Origin: Diplolepis rosae
Lineage: Eukaryota; Arthropoda; Insecta; Hymenoptera; Diplolepididae
Reading direction: 5' to 3'
NCBI GenBank assembly: GCA_030998225.1
Contig: JAPYXD010000680.1
Coordinates: forward strand, 15,128,001-15,192,000
Length of the DNA stretch: 64,000 nucleotides
Part shown: in pieces, positions 32,830 through 43,261 of the stretch
How positions within the stretch are numbered: position 1 is the stretch's first letter
Layout: the number at the start of each line of letters is the position of its first letter
Notes under the pieces: generated by a model
Seen by the model: only the letters and a program-made list of their open reading frames with translations
Databases searched by the model: none
What the model was told of the DNA's origin: nothing
Made by a program: the position numbers and the translations under genes

Positions 32830-33745
32830 TTTTATTACACCACTGTAGAATTTTCAAAAAATCATTTTTTCTTTTATTGGCTTAAAAGATGCTTTGAACC
32901 TTCTAAAATATGAGGCAAAAGTTCCAATCCTTCAAAAACAATCTGTTCCATGGAATTCGGAGCTCCTGCCCTAGCGCTTCGAATGACCCGAAACGGCATT
33001 TCAAAACTTTTAACGCGTTTTTTATGATTTTTCAAAACGGCACGCAGCATAACTCACAATTTTCAATATTTTTAATCGGGTTTTTTCCTACATCTTTATA
33101 ATAACATTTCAAAGAGAAACACCTCGATTATTTTCGATAAATTAATTTAAACAATTGTTATAAACAATTAAGTGCCGTTTTGTTTGGTCAAAAAATAAGT
33201 TTTTTTTTTCAAATGCTTGCCAATTACACAAAAATCAATATTTTTTAAGTCCCCTACGTGTTTCTCTAGCTATTCTCATGTAGATAAAAAAAAAATTTAT
33301 TTCGTTCCAGATTAAATTTTGCACCCTGTGCATGTTTTATTGAAAATTTGTAATTTTTTATTTCAATATATAAATAATAACTTCCCGAAAATCATTATAA
33401 TTGTATTCCCTTTCCTTCCATCAAAAAAGTTCTTGAAAAAACGTGTCTTTTGGCGTTTACAGTGGTGTTACCCCTTAAAAAACAAAGTTCCTGTCGAAAA
33501 ACCCTGTAAGATTAGCTTCGAACCCCTCTGACGTTATAGAAATATGATTTATAATATAAGTATTGTAACTATTATAATTGTGCGTCGGTTATATAAATGA
33601 TATGTGTAAGTATAGGACACATTCTCATAGTAATAATTTTTACACTTATCTATAAAAACTAATATTATTATTACATTATTCTAATGTGTGTGAAATGAAA
33701 CAATTATATTAAAAAGATGATTTTACGTCCAATTTATTTTCTTCA
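32830..33745. other. AT-rich stretch, no gene recognised
   Basis: Short ORFs at 32910-33101 and 33319-33531 have no domain. A sentence-like stretch (TAGAATTTTCAAAAAATC followed by GGCTTAAA) recurs around 54880-54930, so part of this is another interspersed repeat. Confidence 0.35.
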
Positions 33746-33750
33746 TTAGG

Positions 33751-34155
33751 GAAAGAAGAATGACCAACCTCAGAAGAAATGAATGTTTATAAAATTTATT
33801 TTATTTAAAATGACGTTTCGATGACATTATGTTATCCTCATCAAATAAAAACGCATTGACACACAAAAATATCAATAATATATCTATATTATATCATATA
33901 TATATATATTATATTATAACTAAAGGTATTTAGATACATTATTGATAATTTTGTTATTATAGAGTAATTACTGAAGCAAATGTTGTTTTATCTGAAGAGG
34001 ATGACATAATGTCATCGAAACGTCGTCATTTTAAAAGAAAAAAAATTTGATTAACATCCAAGAGGATGACATAATGTCATCGAAAAGTCGTCATTTTAAA
34101 AGAAAATAAATTTGATTAACATCCATTTGGTCTGAGGTTGGTCATTCTCCTTTCT
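33751..34155. mobile_element. remnant Penelope-like terminal repeat pair in inverted orientation
   Basis: The left end (33751-33850; reverse complement contains TGATGAGGATAACATAATG, GTCATCGAAACGTC and GAGGTTGGTCATTC) and right end (33980-34155; GAAGAGGATGACATAATG, GTCATCGAAACGTCGTC, GAGGTTGGTCATTCTC) are inverted copies. The only interior is about 130 bp of AT-rich DNA with a (TA)n tract (33893-33920). The right end contains a tandem duplication of about 60 bp (33997-34057 and 34058-34118), the second copy mutated to GAAAAG. It is clearly related to, but distinct from, the PLE at 19994-21443. No coding sequence remains. Confidence 0.75.
33992..34028 (+). ncRNA. hammerhead-ribozyme-like motif of the second PLE family
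   Basis: CTGAAGAG, stem II GATGACAT-AATGTCATC hairpin, GAAAC, GTC loop, GTC. Stem III is 2 bp (AC/GU) and the C17 cleavage position is followed by ATTTT, which can pair weakly with the upstream TTTTAT as stem I. As in the other copies, one extra G precedes stem II. Confidence 0.5.
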
Positions 34156-34177
34156 GAAATGAAACAAAAATCCAATA

Positions 34178-34413
34178 TCGTCCCCTTTATGCTAATACCA
34201 TGAATGTGCAAAATCGAAGTTTTGAGAGAAACGAAAAAAATTGATTTCAATTTTCAATGCAATTTAAATGGTATAGTTAGTCAATCTAAATTCATTATTT
34301 TTTAGTTGCATTTCAAATGTCAATTGTCGTTCTTTTGAAATTGAAATCAATTTTCTTCGTTTTTCTCAAAACTTTGATTTCGCACATTCATGGCATTCGC
34401 ATAAAGGGGACGA
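34178..34413. mobile_element. 236-bp near-palindromic MITE with TA target duplication
   Basis: It starts TCGTCCCCTTTATGC and ends GCATAAAGGGGACGA, with CCATGAATGTGC/GCACATTCATGG and TTTTGAGAGAAACGAA-type arms following, so roughly 90-bp arms surround a short loop. TA flanks at 34176-34177 and 34414-34415. Non-coding. Confidence 0.85.
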
Positions 34414-34419
34414 TATAGT

Positions 34420-37400
34420 TACATATTAACGTATTTAAAAATCGTTTATAATTTATACAATGCTTTTCGTACAAATTATTCATCCCTCTATTGTAGAAAC
34501 GGTCAATTCCTTATATATGCTTTCTATATCTAATTAGTTGAGTAAATCACTCAAGAAACGTTCAGAATACAGTTTCTTTGATTGAAAAGAAATTTTTTGA
34601 TTCTATTCTTCAAACTAAAGAAAATTCCTATAAATTAAAAATGTTTTCTCAATTTAAAAAGGTTTTTCCTTGATCCTGTATAAAAAAAAATTCCTTTAAT
34701 TGAAAAAAAACTGTTCTCTGAGTGAAAGACTAAAATTTTTCGTAAGAATCAAGTTAAAACTCTTTGAATCAAATTAATATAAGTTGACAGTAATAATAAT
34801 TATTTTTCTGCTAAATATAGAAGAAATTAATAAAACATTTTCAGGATCTTAAGTATGAATATTTAAAGATATTATATTTTTTCAGTCCCCTTTATAATAT
34901 AATTTGCAGAGAAAAGAAACGGTAAAGCAAGAATGGCAATTAGTTAATCGCAACAGTAAGAAAAAAAAGTAGGCCACTATATACTTAAAAGTTCAAAGAA
35001 GATGATGAAGGAGTAGGATAAGTGGGAGAAGCGAGAGAAAAGGAAGGATACATGGTTTCAGAGGAGAGAAACGAGCCTCGACATAAAGTATTAGGGTACT
35101 ATTTTAAGCGGACCTTCCTCTTATGAAATACTGCGAGTGTAATGCTCTTTGCTGTGTATATGGGGTGGGTGAGTAACCCCTTTTCATCCCCCTTTGCCCT
35201 CAACTTGTTTCACCAACACCACCCAGTCTTGGGGTCGTGTCACGCTTTAGTGCTTTTCATCCCGTGAGAATTCTCGCTTTCTGTCGTCGTCTTTCTAGAC
35301 CTTCTTTGGCAAATAAACTCCGAGAGACACGCACTAAACCATCTACCGTAAACAGAACTTGGTTTAATGGCCTAAATATATGCTAAATTAAACTATGAAC
35401 CTTGACCTTGAGAAAATCTCCTAAAAACCAAATTATTCAAAATGTTGTCACCTTCGTATCAAGTACTCTTCTCATACTCTGTTAGAAATGTTTGTAAGTT
35501 AACAAAATTTTTATTTTACGAAGGTAACGTAAACTTTGACGATACTTATGATGTTTTTGAGTAATAGTATATTGTGCAACTAGGGAAAAAAAATTTATTT
35601 CGCGAGTGTGAAGCTTTATGCGTGAACAAAGCGAGGATAACAATCACGCAAGTAAAATAAATGTTTTTTTCGTGTCGCGCACGATTTTTTCCTACTAGAG
35701 GGTCAGAAAATGGATTCTTTTGCCTCGCCCGGGTCAATAAAATCCACTTTATGACCCGCTAGTAGAAAAAGGTATATTGAAATTACGAAAAATACACTGG
35801 ATTTTCTGGAATTTTTCTTAATATTATGAAACTCGATTGAATTTTACTTCACTTTTTACGAAATTGATTAATTAATTGAACTATAACTGAATAAAACTCC
35901 AGACACGTATTTAAGGGAATTACGGTAGAAATTTCTAACTGTATAAAATTCAAATGATATTTTATTTTTGAAATTTTATTGTATGAATTGAGTCAAACAA
36001 TTTGTTTTAATCCGGTAAGAATTTCTTACAAAAGTAATGCCAATTTTTATATTACCTATCTCACATTTTAAAATTAACATGGTAAACATTTTGCAAGCTT
36101 CCGGAGCTCATTTTAAAGGCAAATTTATACAGAATAGTTAAAACTTATCTACATAATTGTGCAAGTTTTCCTTGTGTGTAACAAAAAATAAACTTAGAAC
36201 AAAGAGTTGAAAAAATCTTAATTCCCTTTCCAATAGGAGAAATATATTTGTTCAAATATATAAAATTGGTAATTATTAAGCTTCTATAGAAATTATTTAT
36301 AATATCCAATCACTTGAATGTTAGCACTCTTTTCTTATATTCTGCATGAAATCTGAAATAGCGAACATTTTTCAACGTTCTTAAGTTTATTTAAGAGCGT
36401 GTTTTCTGCAGAATCGTTAAAACTTATCTACATAATTATGCAATTTTTCCTTGCATGTTGCAAGAACTATACTATGAACAAAGAAGTCTGAGAGATCCAA
36501 ACATTTTTTTACTGGGAAAAATGTTTATCTAATATATGTGACCGTCCATTGTAAAAGGAACCTTAGGCTGTAGAACTGAATTTTACAGGACGTGAAATCG
36601 TAGCAGAGTCCAGATTCAATACTTGTGAAATAAAACTGTTATTTGTAGACGGGAAAAATAAGTTAATTAATTGATTCCCAGTGTGAAAGTTTTCCAAGAA
36701 CTTTCAGTTGAAATATACGAACTTTAGTAGAAATTCCAGAACTGTTCAGTAAAAGTTTAAGCACCAGTACCCTAATTTTTTTCAGTTATTATTACGAATT
36801 AGCTCAGAATTATTTCAAGAATAGTACCTAACACCCAACAATACTGCATGTATATATGTAGAGTATCAAATGAACACCTGAATCTGAATTTTCCTTCTCA
36901 AATCAATGCACAAGTTTGAAAAAATATCTTAATGTCTTATTTGACTGTTTCTTAAATTTATTTTAAATCAATTAATTGATCAATTAGAAAAAAAAGTACG
37001 AAAATAGAAAAAAGCATAAGATCTGCATTAAAGTTTACTTCAACTATTCAACAAAAGTAATATTCTTCCAAATTTTAAGAATAATTGTTTTTATAGTTAA
37101 TCCTTCTCAAAAATCAATTTAAAATACCTCTGTAGCCTACTAATAATACATTTTTAACCTTTTAGCTGCGGGTGTGGTCGATATATCTACCACTCAAGAG
37201 GCACAAAATATTTAATGTTTTTAGGAAAAATTTGATATTTTGAATACGTCAAAAACAGTTTTAAAATTCCTCAAAACATTGTTGACCTTTAAAATCGGTA
37301 TTTCAAGGTCAAATTCCATTTCTAGTAGAAGCGAAGATTTCAGAGTGTTTTCCTACGCAATTTGATGGACTGAATACGAAAAAAACCACTGAGGTATACT

Positions 37401-38290
37401 TGACCTTACAAATATACAGTCAAGGTCACATTTCATTTTTTGCATAAGCGAAAGTTGAAGATGGCTTTCCAGCGTCATTGATGCGCTAAGAATAGGAAAA
37501 ACAGTGAAATCCTGTTGAATTTAAAAGTACTTTAACCCTTTCTAATTTTCCGCAAAATTTCATTCATTGTTTTTTATTCTTTATTAAAAACAAAATTTTA
37601 TTATTTGCATTATGAACGTCAACAATAAATTATAAAACTGTCAAAAAGTAGGTGGTGTCGCACATTTCTTGAGAATAGGTCATTTGAAATACTTTTTTAA
37701 AATGGCCATTCACTAAAATGTAGTATACTTATTAACGCTCTTTTACTTCAAAAGTAAAAAATTAACTCAAAAGCTCTAACAATCAATTCTTCAGTTCAAC
37801 ATGTTGAACTAAGGATCCGGAAACTTTCGACGTAATTCCCGATGCTTTTCCCCTGTACAACTCGGTAGCAAATCACATTTAGTCATTCTCGTGTGAGTTG
37901 TAGAATTTTGCCAAGTTTCGAAATCACTAATGAAGGTAAACATAGGCAGGTGGAACCGCGAATCGTCGACGTTCTTCATTATTGACCGAAAATTCATTAA
38001 CTTTTTTTTAACTACGATTTACCTACGATTTTTAAAACCACCATTGCTTGATAAAGAAAATTGAACATTGAATTCCAATATTAATATAATCACAGAATCT
38101 GAAAAGTGCAAAATTGAGGAAAATAATAAAATTAAAAAGCAAAACAATTTTTTGAAATTTGTTGAGATCATAATAAAAATTTTCAATCAAGGTAATAAAT
38201 ATGTAAGCTCAGAAGATTTTGTAATTCCTAAAGCAACTTTGTATTCATCCAAAAGTCCTCGGATGTTTGATACTGACGTGATAAAATGAA
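34420..38290. other. long stretch without a recognisable gene
   Basis: 34910-35345 is less AT-rich and purine/pyrimidine-biased (GAAGATGATGAAGGAG; CACCAACACCACCCAG) but has no coding frame; it could be intron or UTR of a host gene. 35563-35770 is copy 2 of the palindromic repeat at 32527. 36080-36230 and 36370-36500 share wording (GTTAAAACTTATCTACATAAT) and look like direct copies of one repeat. 36538-36605 is a half-end related to the 28748 MITE. The ORF at 38068-38289 is Lys/Asn/Ile-rich and unassigned. Confidence 0.45.
35563..35770. repeat. palindromic repeat (GCCCGAG...AAGCGA family), copy 2
   Basis: Direct-orientation relative of 32527-32826: GTATATTGTGCAACTAGGG, GAGTGTGAAGCTTTATGC, CAAGTAAAATAAATGTTTTT and CTACTAGAGGGTCA appear in the same order, with substitutions. 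Ends near GACCCGCTAGTAGAAAAA. Confidence 0.65.
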
Positions 38291-38835
38291 CAAGAATTTT
38301 TTTTTTGGCAAAAATCGGTTTTATTACTCAATGTACTTTCCTTTTAGCTCGATACAACGAGTCCAAAGATCTTTTAACTTTTTTATGCCACTCAAATAAT
38401 ACGATTTGTCAAACCTCTTTAAAATATCCTCCAGTTTTTTGAGGTTTGGGAACAGATAATAGTCGCTGGAGGCCAGGTCTGGAGAATACGATGGATGCAG
38501 AAGCGATTTGAAACCCAATTCATGCTTTTTTGCCTATGCATTGTTCGATGTGTGAGATGGTGCATTGTCATGCTGAAAAAGGATTGTTTTCTTCTTCAAA
38601 TGTGATTGTTTCTTCCTGATTTCGTGAACCAATCGACCTTATAATACAGTAGAATATGCTCCAGTAATCCACCTTCTTTTCTCAAGGTAGTCGATAAAGA
38701 TTACTCCATGTGTATCCCAAAAAACACTAGCCATAACTTTTCAGCTGATTGTAGCTTTTTCGGGCGCTTTGGCGCACTTTCACCAGGTTTAACCCACTGT
38801 TTTGACCTTTCACGTGATTCCGGAGTGTTGTTGAA

Positions 38836-39669
38836 GGAGCGCATGCAATAACTGCATAGGCGCTCGGCCAGTAGGCCGAACGGAGGGGAAATGCGCCCTC
38901 TGATAAGCCGAATGTTTCCGGAACGAAATTTCAGCTAATCTGAGGTCGCGTCCCCTCTCCGCTCGGCCTACTGGCCAAGCGCCTAGGCGGTTATTGCATG
39001 CGCACCCTCAGTTGTCAGCACAGTGGGTCCACTCATATAGGAGAAAAGGGGAACAAATTATAATGTTTGCTATCAACAAGTGGTGGCGCTATTCTCGCTA
39101 CCGATGTCATTGCCAGTTAAAATAATACAGCCGATGCTCATTTTGCTCAACTACCGTTCGAAGCACCTCAAACGTCGGTGATATATTTATACATTTCAGG
39201 TTAACCCACTGACGCATTGTGATGCCATGTCGTCGACAACGTTTTAATCAACTCCTTACTATTTCCTATGTAACGCTTATTGATATTCACTTTGGGTGAA
39301 TTAGGTATTCATCAAATTCATTTTACCCGACTAAGATTTAATAAATGTTCAAATGTCCTTAAGTCCCAAGTTTAATCGACAGAGTTGAGTAAAATTAACT
39401 GTTCATTGTGATTCATATTTAAAAATTCTTGTATTTTTATTCTTTCACAAATTATTTTCATTTTTAAATCATTTAAATTTATGAAATGGATTTCATACAA
39501 TATATTTAAAAAAATTTCCGCTCTTTAGAATACATCGGGTTGAGGGGACGGGGGTTTTGTTTGCATTGATATTAGTTCTTGCTATCAAAATTTGGCGGCG
39601 CTGATGCTCATTTTCACTTCTTTAAGTACCCTCCTAAAATACATGGTAGTGGCCGCACTGTGGTTGTCA
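38836..39669. other. insertion in family-2 mariner, carrying a GC-rich palindrome
   Basis: The transposase reading stops at FLTMDD (39670) and resumes at TPESRERS (38830). The segment between begins with a GC-rich perfect-arm palindrome at about 38842-39004: GCGCATGCAATAACTGC and CTCGGCCAGTAGGCCGA on the left, reverse-complemented on the right. The remainder contains two loosely similar pieces (TTTGCTATCAACAAGTGG near 39065 and CTTGCTATCAAAATTTGG near 39577). CAGTTGTCA-like words lie at both ends (39010 and 39672). The class is unresolved. Confidence 0.6.
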
Positions 39670-39821
39670 GTTGTCATCCATCGTCAAAAATCAGCGTGAA
39701 AACTCTTTCGGGTTGCGGTTAAAATAGGCCAAATTTTTCTCCGAAGTGGTCAGACGAATGCGTTTTTGGTCAATTGGGAGCAATCGCGGCACCCATCTTG
39801 TACAGAGCTTCCTCATACATA

Positions 39822-41076
39822 CTAGGTTGTTCAAAAAGTTTTGAAAGCGGAAATGAAAATACGCTTTTTTTTTGGTGAAATCTCTTTTATTGCTCAGTAT
39901 AATCTCCCATAAGATCAATACATTTGGTCCAACGGTCTTCCAACTTGTTTATCCCATCATGGAAGTGACTTTCTGCAAGGCCTGCAAAATACTCCTGTAC
40001 GACGGCTATAACCTCTTCGTTTGATGAAAAATGCTTCCCACGAAGGAATTTCTTGAGGTGTGGGAACAGCCAGAAGTCAGAGGGAGCTAAGTCAGGCGAA
40101 TAAGGTGGATGCTGCAACAATTCGTACTTTAATTCGGTTATTTTAGTGATCGTTTTTTGAGCTGTGTGAGCGGGTGCATTGTCTTGATGAAAAAGGATTT
40201 TTTTTCTTCTGCAAACCGGGTCTTTTTTCACGAATTTTTGCATCCAATTGATCCAAAAGGTTACAATAATATTCAGAATTTATTGTTTTGCCAGTTTGGA
40301 GATAATCCACCAACAAAATCCCTTTTACATCCCAAAAAACTGATGCTAACACCTTCTTCGCCGATTTCTGAACACGAACTCGCTTCGGTGCCGAAGTGCC
40401 TGGTTCACACCACTCCTTAGCCTCTTGTTTTGATTCAGGATCATGATGGAAGACCCAAATCTCATCCATAGTGATGAATAGACGCAAAAAATCCTTTTCA
40501 TCCTTTCGAAAACGCTCCAAATATTGCTCAGAAAGTCGCATTCGAACGTGTTTTTGTTCCATTGTGAGCGAATGCGGCACCCATTGTGCACAGAGCTTTC
40601 TGAAACCCAAAACTTCACGTAAAATATGACTCACACTGCCTAATGAGATGTCTAGGGCCTCTGCTAAATCTCTCTCGGTCAATCGACGATTTTCCAAAAC
40701 CATATCCTGTACTTTTGCTATGAATGTTGGTGTTGATGCACTTTTTGGAAGTCCTGAGCGTGGATCGTCTTCAACGCTTTTTCGACCACGTCTAAACTCT
40801 AAAACCCATCGATGCACAGTTGGAAATGAAGGAGCAGCTTCCTTTAACACTTTCACCATTTTTGTATGAATTTCCGTTGCTGATAAACCTTCCAAAACAA
40901 AGAAACATACACTGACACGTCAACTTCAAATGGCTTGTAAACAAACAATGAATTGACAGATTGGAATGACACTTTGGGTATGTTCATATGAAAGAAAAAA
41001 TCTTAAAATGGCGTAGAAATTTTGGTTCTTCTACTGCTCTATAGATGTCGCTTACAAAACTTTTTGAACAACCTAG
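39822..41076 (-). mobile_element. 1255-bp mariner element (family 3), full length with TA duplication
   Basis: The inverted ends CTAGGTTGTTCAAAAAGTTTT (39822 onward) and their reverse complement ending at 41076 are flanked by TA (39820-39821 and 41077-41078). The length is normal for a complete mariner. It sits precisely in the family-2 transposase; removing it plus one TA restores that frame. It carries a nearly complete transposase on the minus strand (own entry). Few disabling changes, so this is one of the younger insertions in the window. Confidence 0.95.
39887..40898 (-). pseudogene. mariner transposase (family 3), catalytic triad kept, one frameshift
   Basis: Cut-and-paste transposase, acting in the nucleus on the element's ends. 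Read from about 40898: LEGLSATEIHTKMVKVLKE and HRWVLEFRRGRKSVEDD (first helix-turn-helix), LTERDLAEALDISLGSVSH (second), WVPHSLTMEQK (linker), FITMDEIWVFHHDPESKQ (Asp 1), FWDVKGILLVDYL, then after a frameshift in an A-run (about 40196-40207) FHQDNAPAHT (Asp 2) and YSPDLAPSDFWLFP (Asp 3). There are 34 residues between Asp 2 and Asp 3. The stop follows GDYTEQ at 39887. The start is uncertain: no ATG is in frame at the expected place, so the N-terminus may be altered. Confidence 0.9.
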
Positions 41077-41389
41077 TAAATGTGTGTGCAAAATATTGAC
41101 CACACGCTTAGTTAAGATGAATACGATCTCAGCTATCTCACGCACTTTCACTTTTGGGTCATTCAAAACAATATCATGGATTTTACTGATCATTTCTGGT
41201 GCAGTGATCTCATTTGGACGACCTAAACTTGGTATGATTTCTATGCTCGTACGACCACAACGAAATTCGGTAAACCACTTCTGAGCCATTCCAGACGACG
41301 GAGCAGAGTCCGGAAAATAATTATCGAGCTTGACCATAGTTTCTGATAAGGTGTTTAATCAACACACGAAATTCACTTTTTTCCATCTT

Positions 41390-42885
41390 TGCAAAAAATT
41401 CGGAGGTTGGTTGCTTTCAGACACTGTAACTTGTAAATTGATAAATGGATTTGGCTTAAATTTTGATAGAAGTGGTTTGAAGGATGAAAGTTGTCGACAA
41501 TGATAGATTTATGTTATTAGTAGCGACCTCTCATAGAAATATCGGGTCAATATCAAACACCCTAGTACTAGAGAGCGGATAAAGTTTTGAATGTACTAAG
41601 TTCAAAATGTTGACGATACCTTTCCGTTTTTAATTATAAGTATAATTTTTCAATTAGGCACTTGAGTTGTCATTAAGCACAATTTAAATTTTAATATTAT
41701 GTAACTAATTTGAATCCCACACTAAATTTTAACAGAGTTAATGAGATTTCCATTCAGTTCGTTAAAATCCTTTATAATGATTATTAATAAACTTTCGAAT
41801 AGTTATATTATTTCCTACATAAATGAAGTTTTCAAGAAATTTCATAACTGATATAATTATTTCACAGTACTTTATGTTTGTTAAGACACTCACTTTGATA
41901 GGGATTGTAAGACCAGATTCGTGGACATTAGGTTGAAATGGATCTGCAACAAAAAATATACAAAAACAAAATAAGGGCAAGCAGATTTTGAGAATCAAAA
42001 AAAAATATTACCGATAAAACAAAAAAATAATTCACACCTAATACAAAAATAGGAAATATTATATTTTATGTGCTTCCGGCGCGGAAACTCGTTTTTCCGT
42101 TACAGCTGAGAGTAACGGAATGTTGTGTATTCCGTTACAGAGGAATATAATGTAAAAATTGAACTGTGCATGCGCATATAGTCTTACAGCGGAGCAGAAT
42201 CTTCTTCTTATTCTTCTTCTTCTTCGTACAGCGTTAGCACCCTACTGACAAAGTCTTGTACATTTGAACTGCGCATGCGTCTATTAGTATCCATTACTAC
42301 TACACAAGATCGATAAAATCAAAATGGCTGGGACTAGTCGTGACATATCAAGTATAATGACTAGCGCCGCAAACAACTACATTACTAGATTTGATTCCAG
42401 TGTACGCATAAAAACTCGAATCCGCACCAAAGTCACATAAAATAGAATACGTGCCAATGCACACAATTCGGGACATTGCGAGACTTGCGACAATGCTCGG
42501 AGGACTGATCGCGCCTCGGCTTCGTCACGCAATAACCCTCATTGTGCGCCTAGGCACGTAATATACTATTATAAAAGAACAATTCGATAATCAAAAATTC
42601 AGGGGTTCTACTGCCAACCACGGAGTGCCTAAAAATAGACGTTCTTAGTCAAACTACAAGTAGGCCGTCTTTAAAAAATTTTTTTTTTCATCAAAACATT
42701 TTCTTTTGCATATCTTATGATATATTTAATAAGCCCTCGATCTAATTTTCGTATTTTTATTAGTAAAGACTGATAAGCGTTCAGGCGTGCGAGTACATGT
42801 GTAAATGATTATGTGTGAAGTCATATGTTAATAATCTCCAATCCACTAAAATAATATTGCATGAAATGATTGTTTTGTAACACTG
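41390..42885. other. no gene; short inverted repeat and CTT microsatellite
   Basis: 42088-42142 has three copies of a TTCCGTTAC word in alternating orientation (a small hairpin). An imperfect (CTT)n tract lies at about 42199-42225. The ORF at 41762-41998 on the minus strand is not recognised. Nothing else seen. Confidence 0.4.
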
Positions 42886-42893
42886 TAAGGGAA

Positions 42894-43147
42894 ATTTGCA
42901 CTTTGCGCACTGAAAAATGTGTGCTAAAGATAGTGTGCAGGAATTAATATTCCCGCATACTCAAGTGTGCGGGAATCTGTAAAGTGTGCGGGAAACATGG
43001 CATTCTCGCACACTTTTCAGGTTATCAGGAATCTGGCATTTTGCAAACATGGGAAATCATGACATTCCCGCACACTTATAAGTATGTGGTAATATTGATT
43101 CATGCACACTATTTTTTGCGCACATTTTTCGGTGCGCTAATTGCAAA
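42894..43147. mobile_element. about 250-bp palindromic MITE with GTGTGCGGGAA words
   Basis: Left TTTGCACTTTGCGCACTGAA pairs with right reverse complement TTTGCAATTAGCGCACCGAA; AGTGTGCAGGAAT and GTGTGCGGGAATG continue the arms. Interior repeats of GTGTGCGGGAA in both orientations. Imperfect arms suggest an older copy. Non-coding. Confidence 0.75.
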
Positions 43148-43165
43148 CTCACAATAAATAGTATA

Positions 43166-43253
43166 TGATACTAGTGCGGAAAGTTGGTGGTTCCCCATTC
43201 GTGCTATAAACCACACGCTTATTGGGAATCATCAAATTTCCACACTAGTATCA
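43166..43253. mobile_element. 88-bp miniature inverted-repeat element with TA flanks
   Basis: Starts TGATACTAGTGCGGAAA and ends TTTCCACACTAGTATCA; arms of about 30 bp around a short loop. TA at 43164-43165 and 43254-43255. Too small to encode anything. Sits about 20 bp from the preceding MITE. Confidence 0.75.
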
Positions 43254-43261
43254 TAATTTAT

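Larger units (their letters stand above)
38300..41386 (-). pseudogene. mariner transposase (family 2), split by a second mariner and another insertion
   Basis: DD34D-type mariner transposase read on the minus strand in three blocks. Block 1, 41386-41079: MEKSEFRVLIKHL, a frameshift, then QKWFTEFRCGRTSIE and ISKIHDIVLNDPKVKVREIA. Block 2, 39819-39670: CMRKLCTRWVPRLLPIDQ and KEFSR-stop, then FLTMDD, the first catalytic region. Block 3, about 38830-38324: TPESRERSKQWVKPGESAPK, VMASVFWDTHGVIFID, HDNAPSHTSN, PSYSPDLASSDYYLFP and the stop. A mariner (39822-41076) separates blocks 1 and 2; about 830 bp (38836-39669) separates blocks 2 and 3. Joining across 39821/41079 restores HTHLCMRKLC in frame. 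Several stops and shifts; inactive. Confidence 0.88.

Noticed and set aside
34910..35345. Possible gene in a less AT-rich patch
   Set aside because: No frame remains open over a meaningful length and no domain is visible; noted only as possible host intron or UTR.
41045..41284. Plus-strand ORF spanning the mariner-mariner junction
   Set aside because: It reads antisense through two different elements and is an artefact of the nested insertion.
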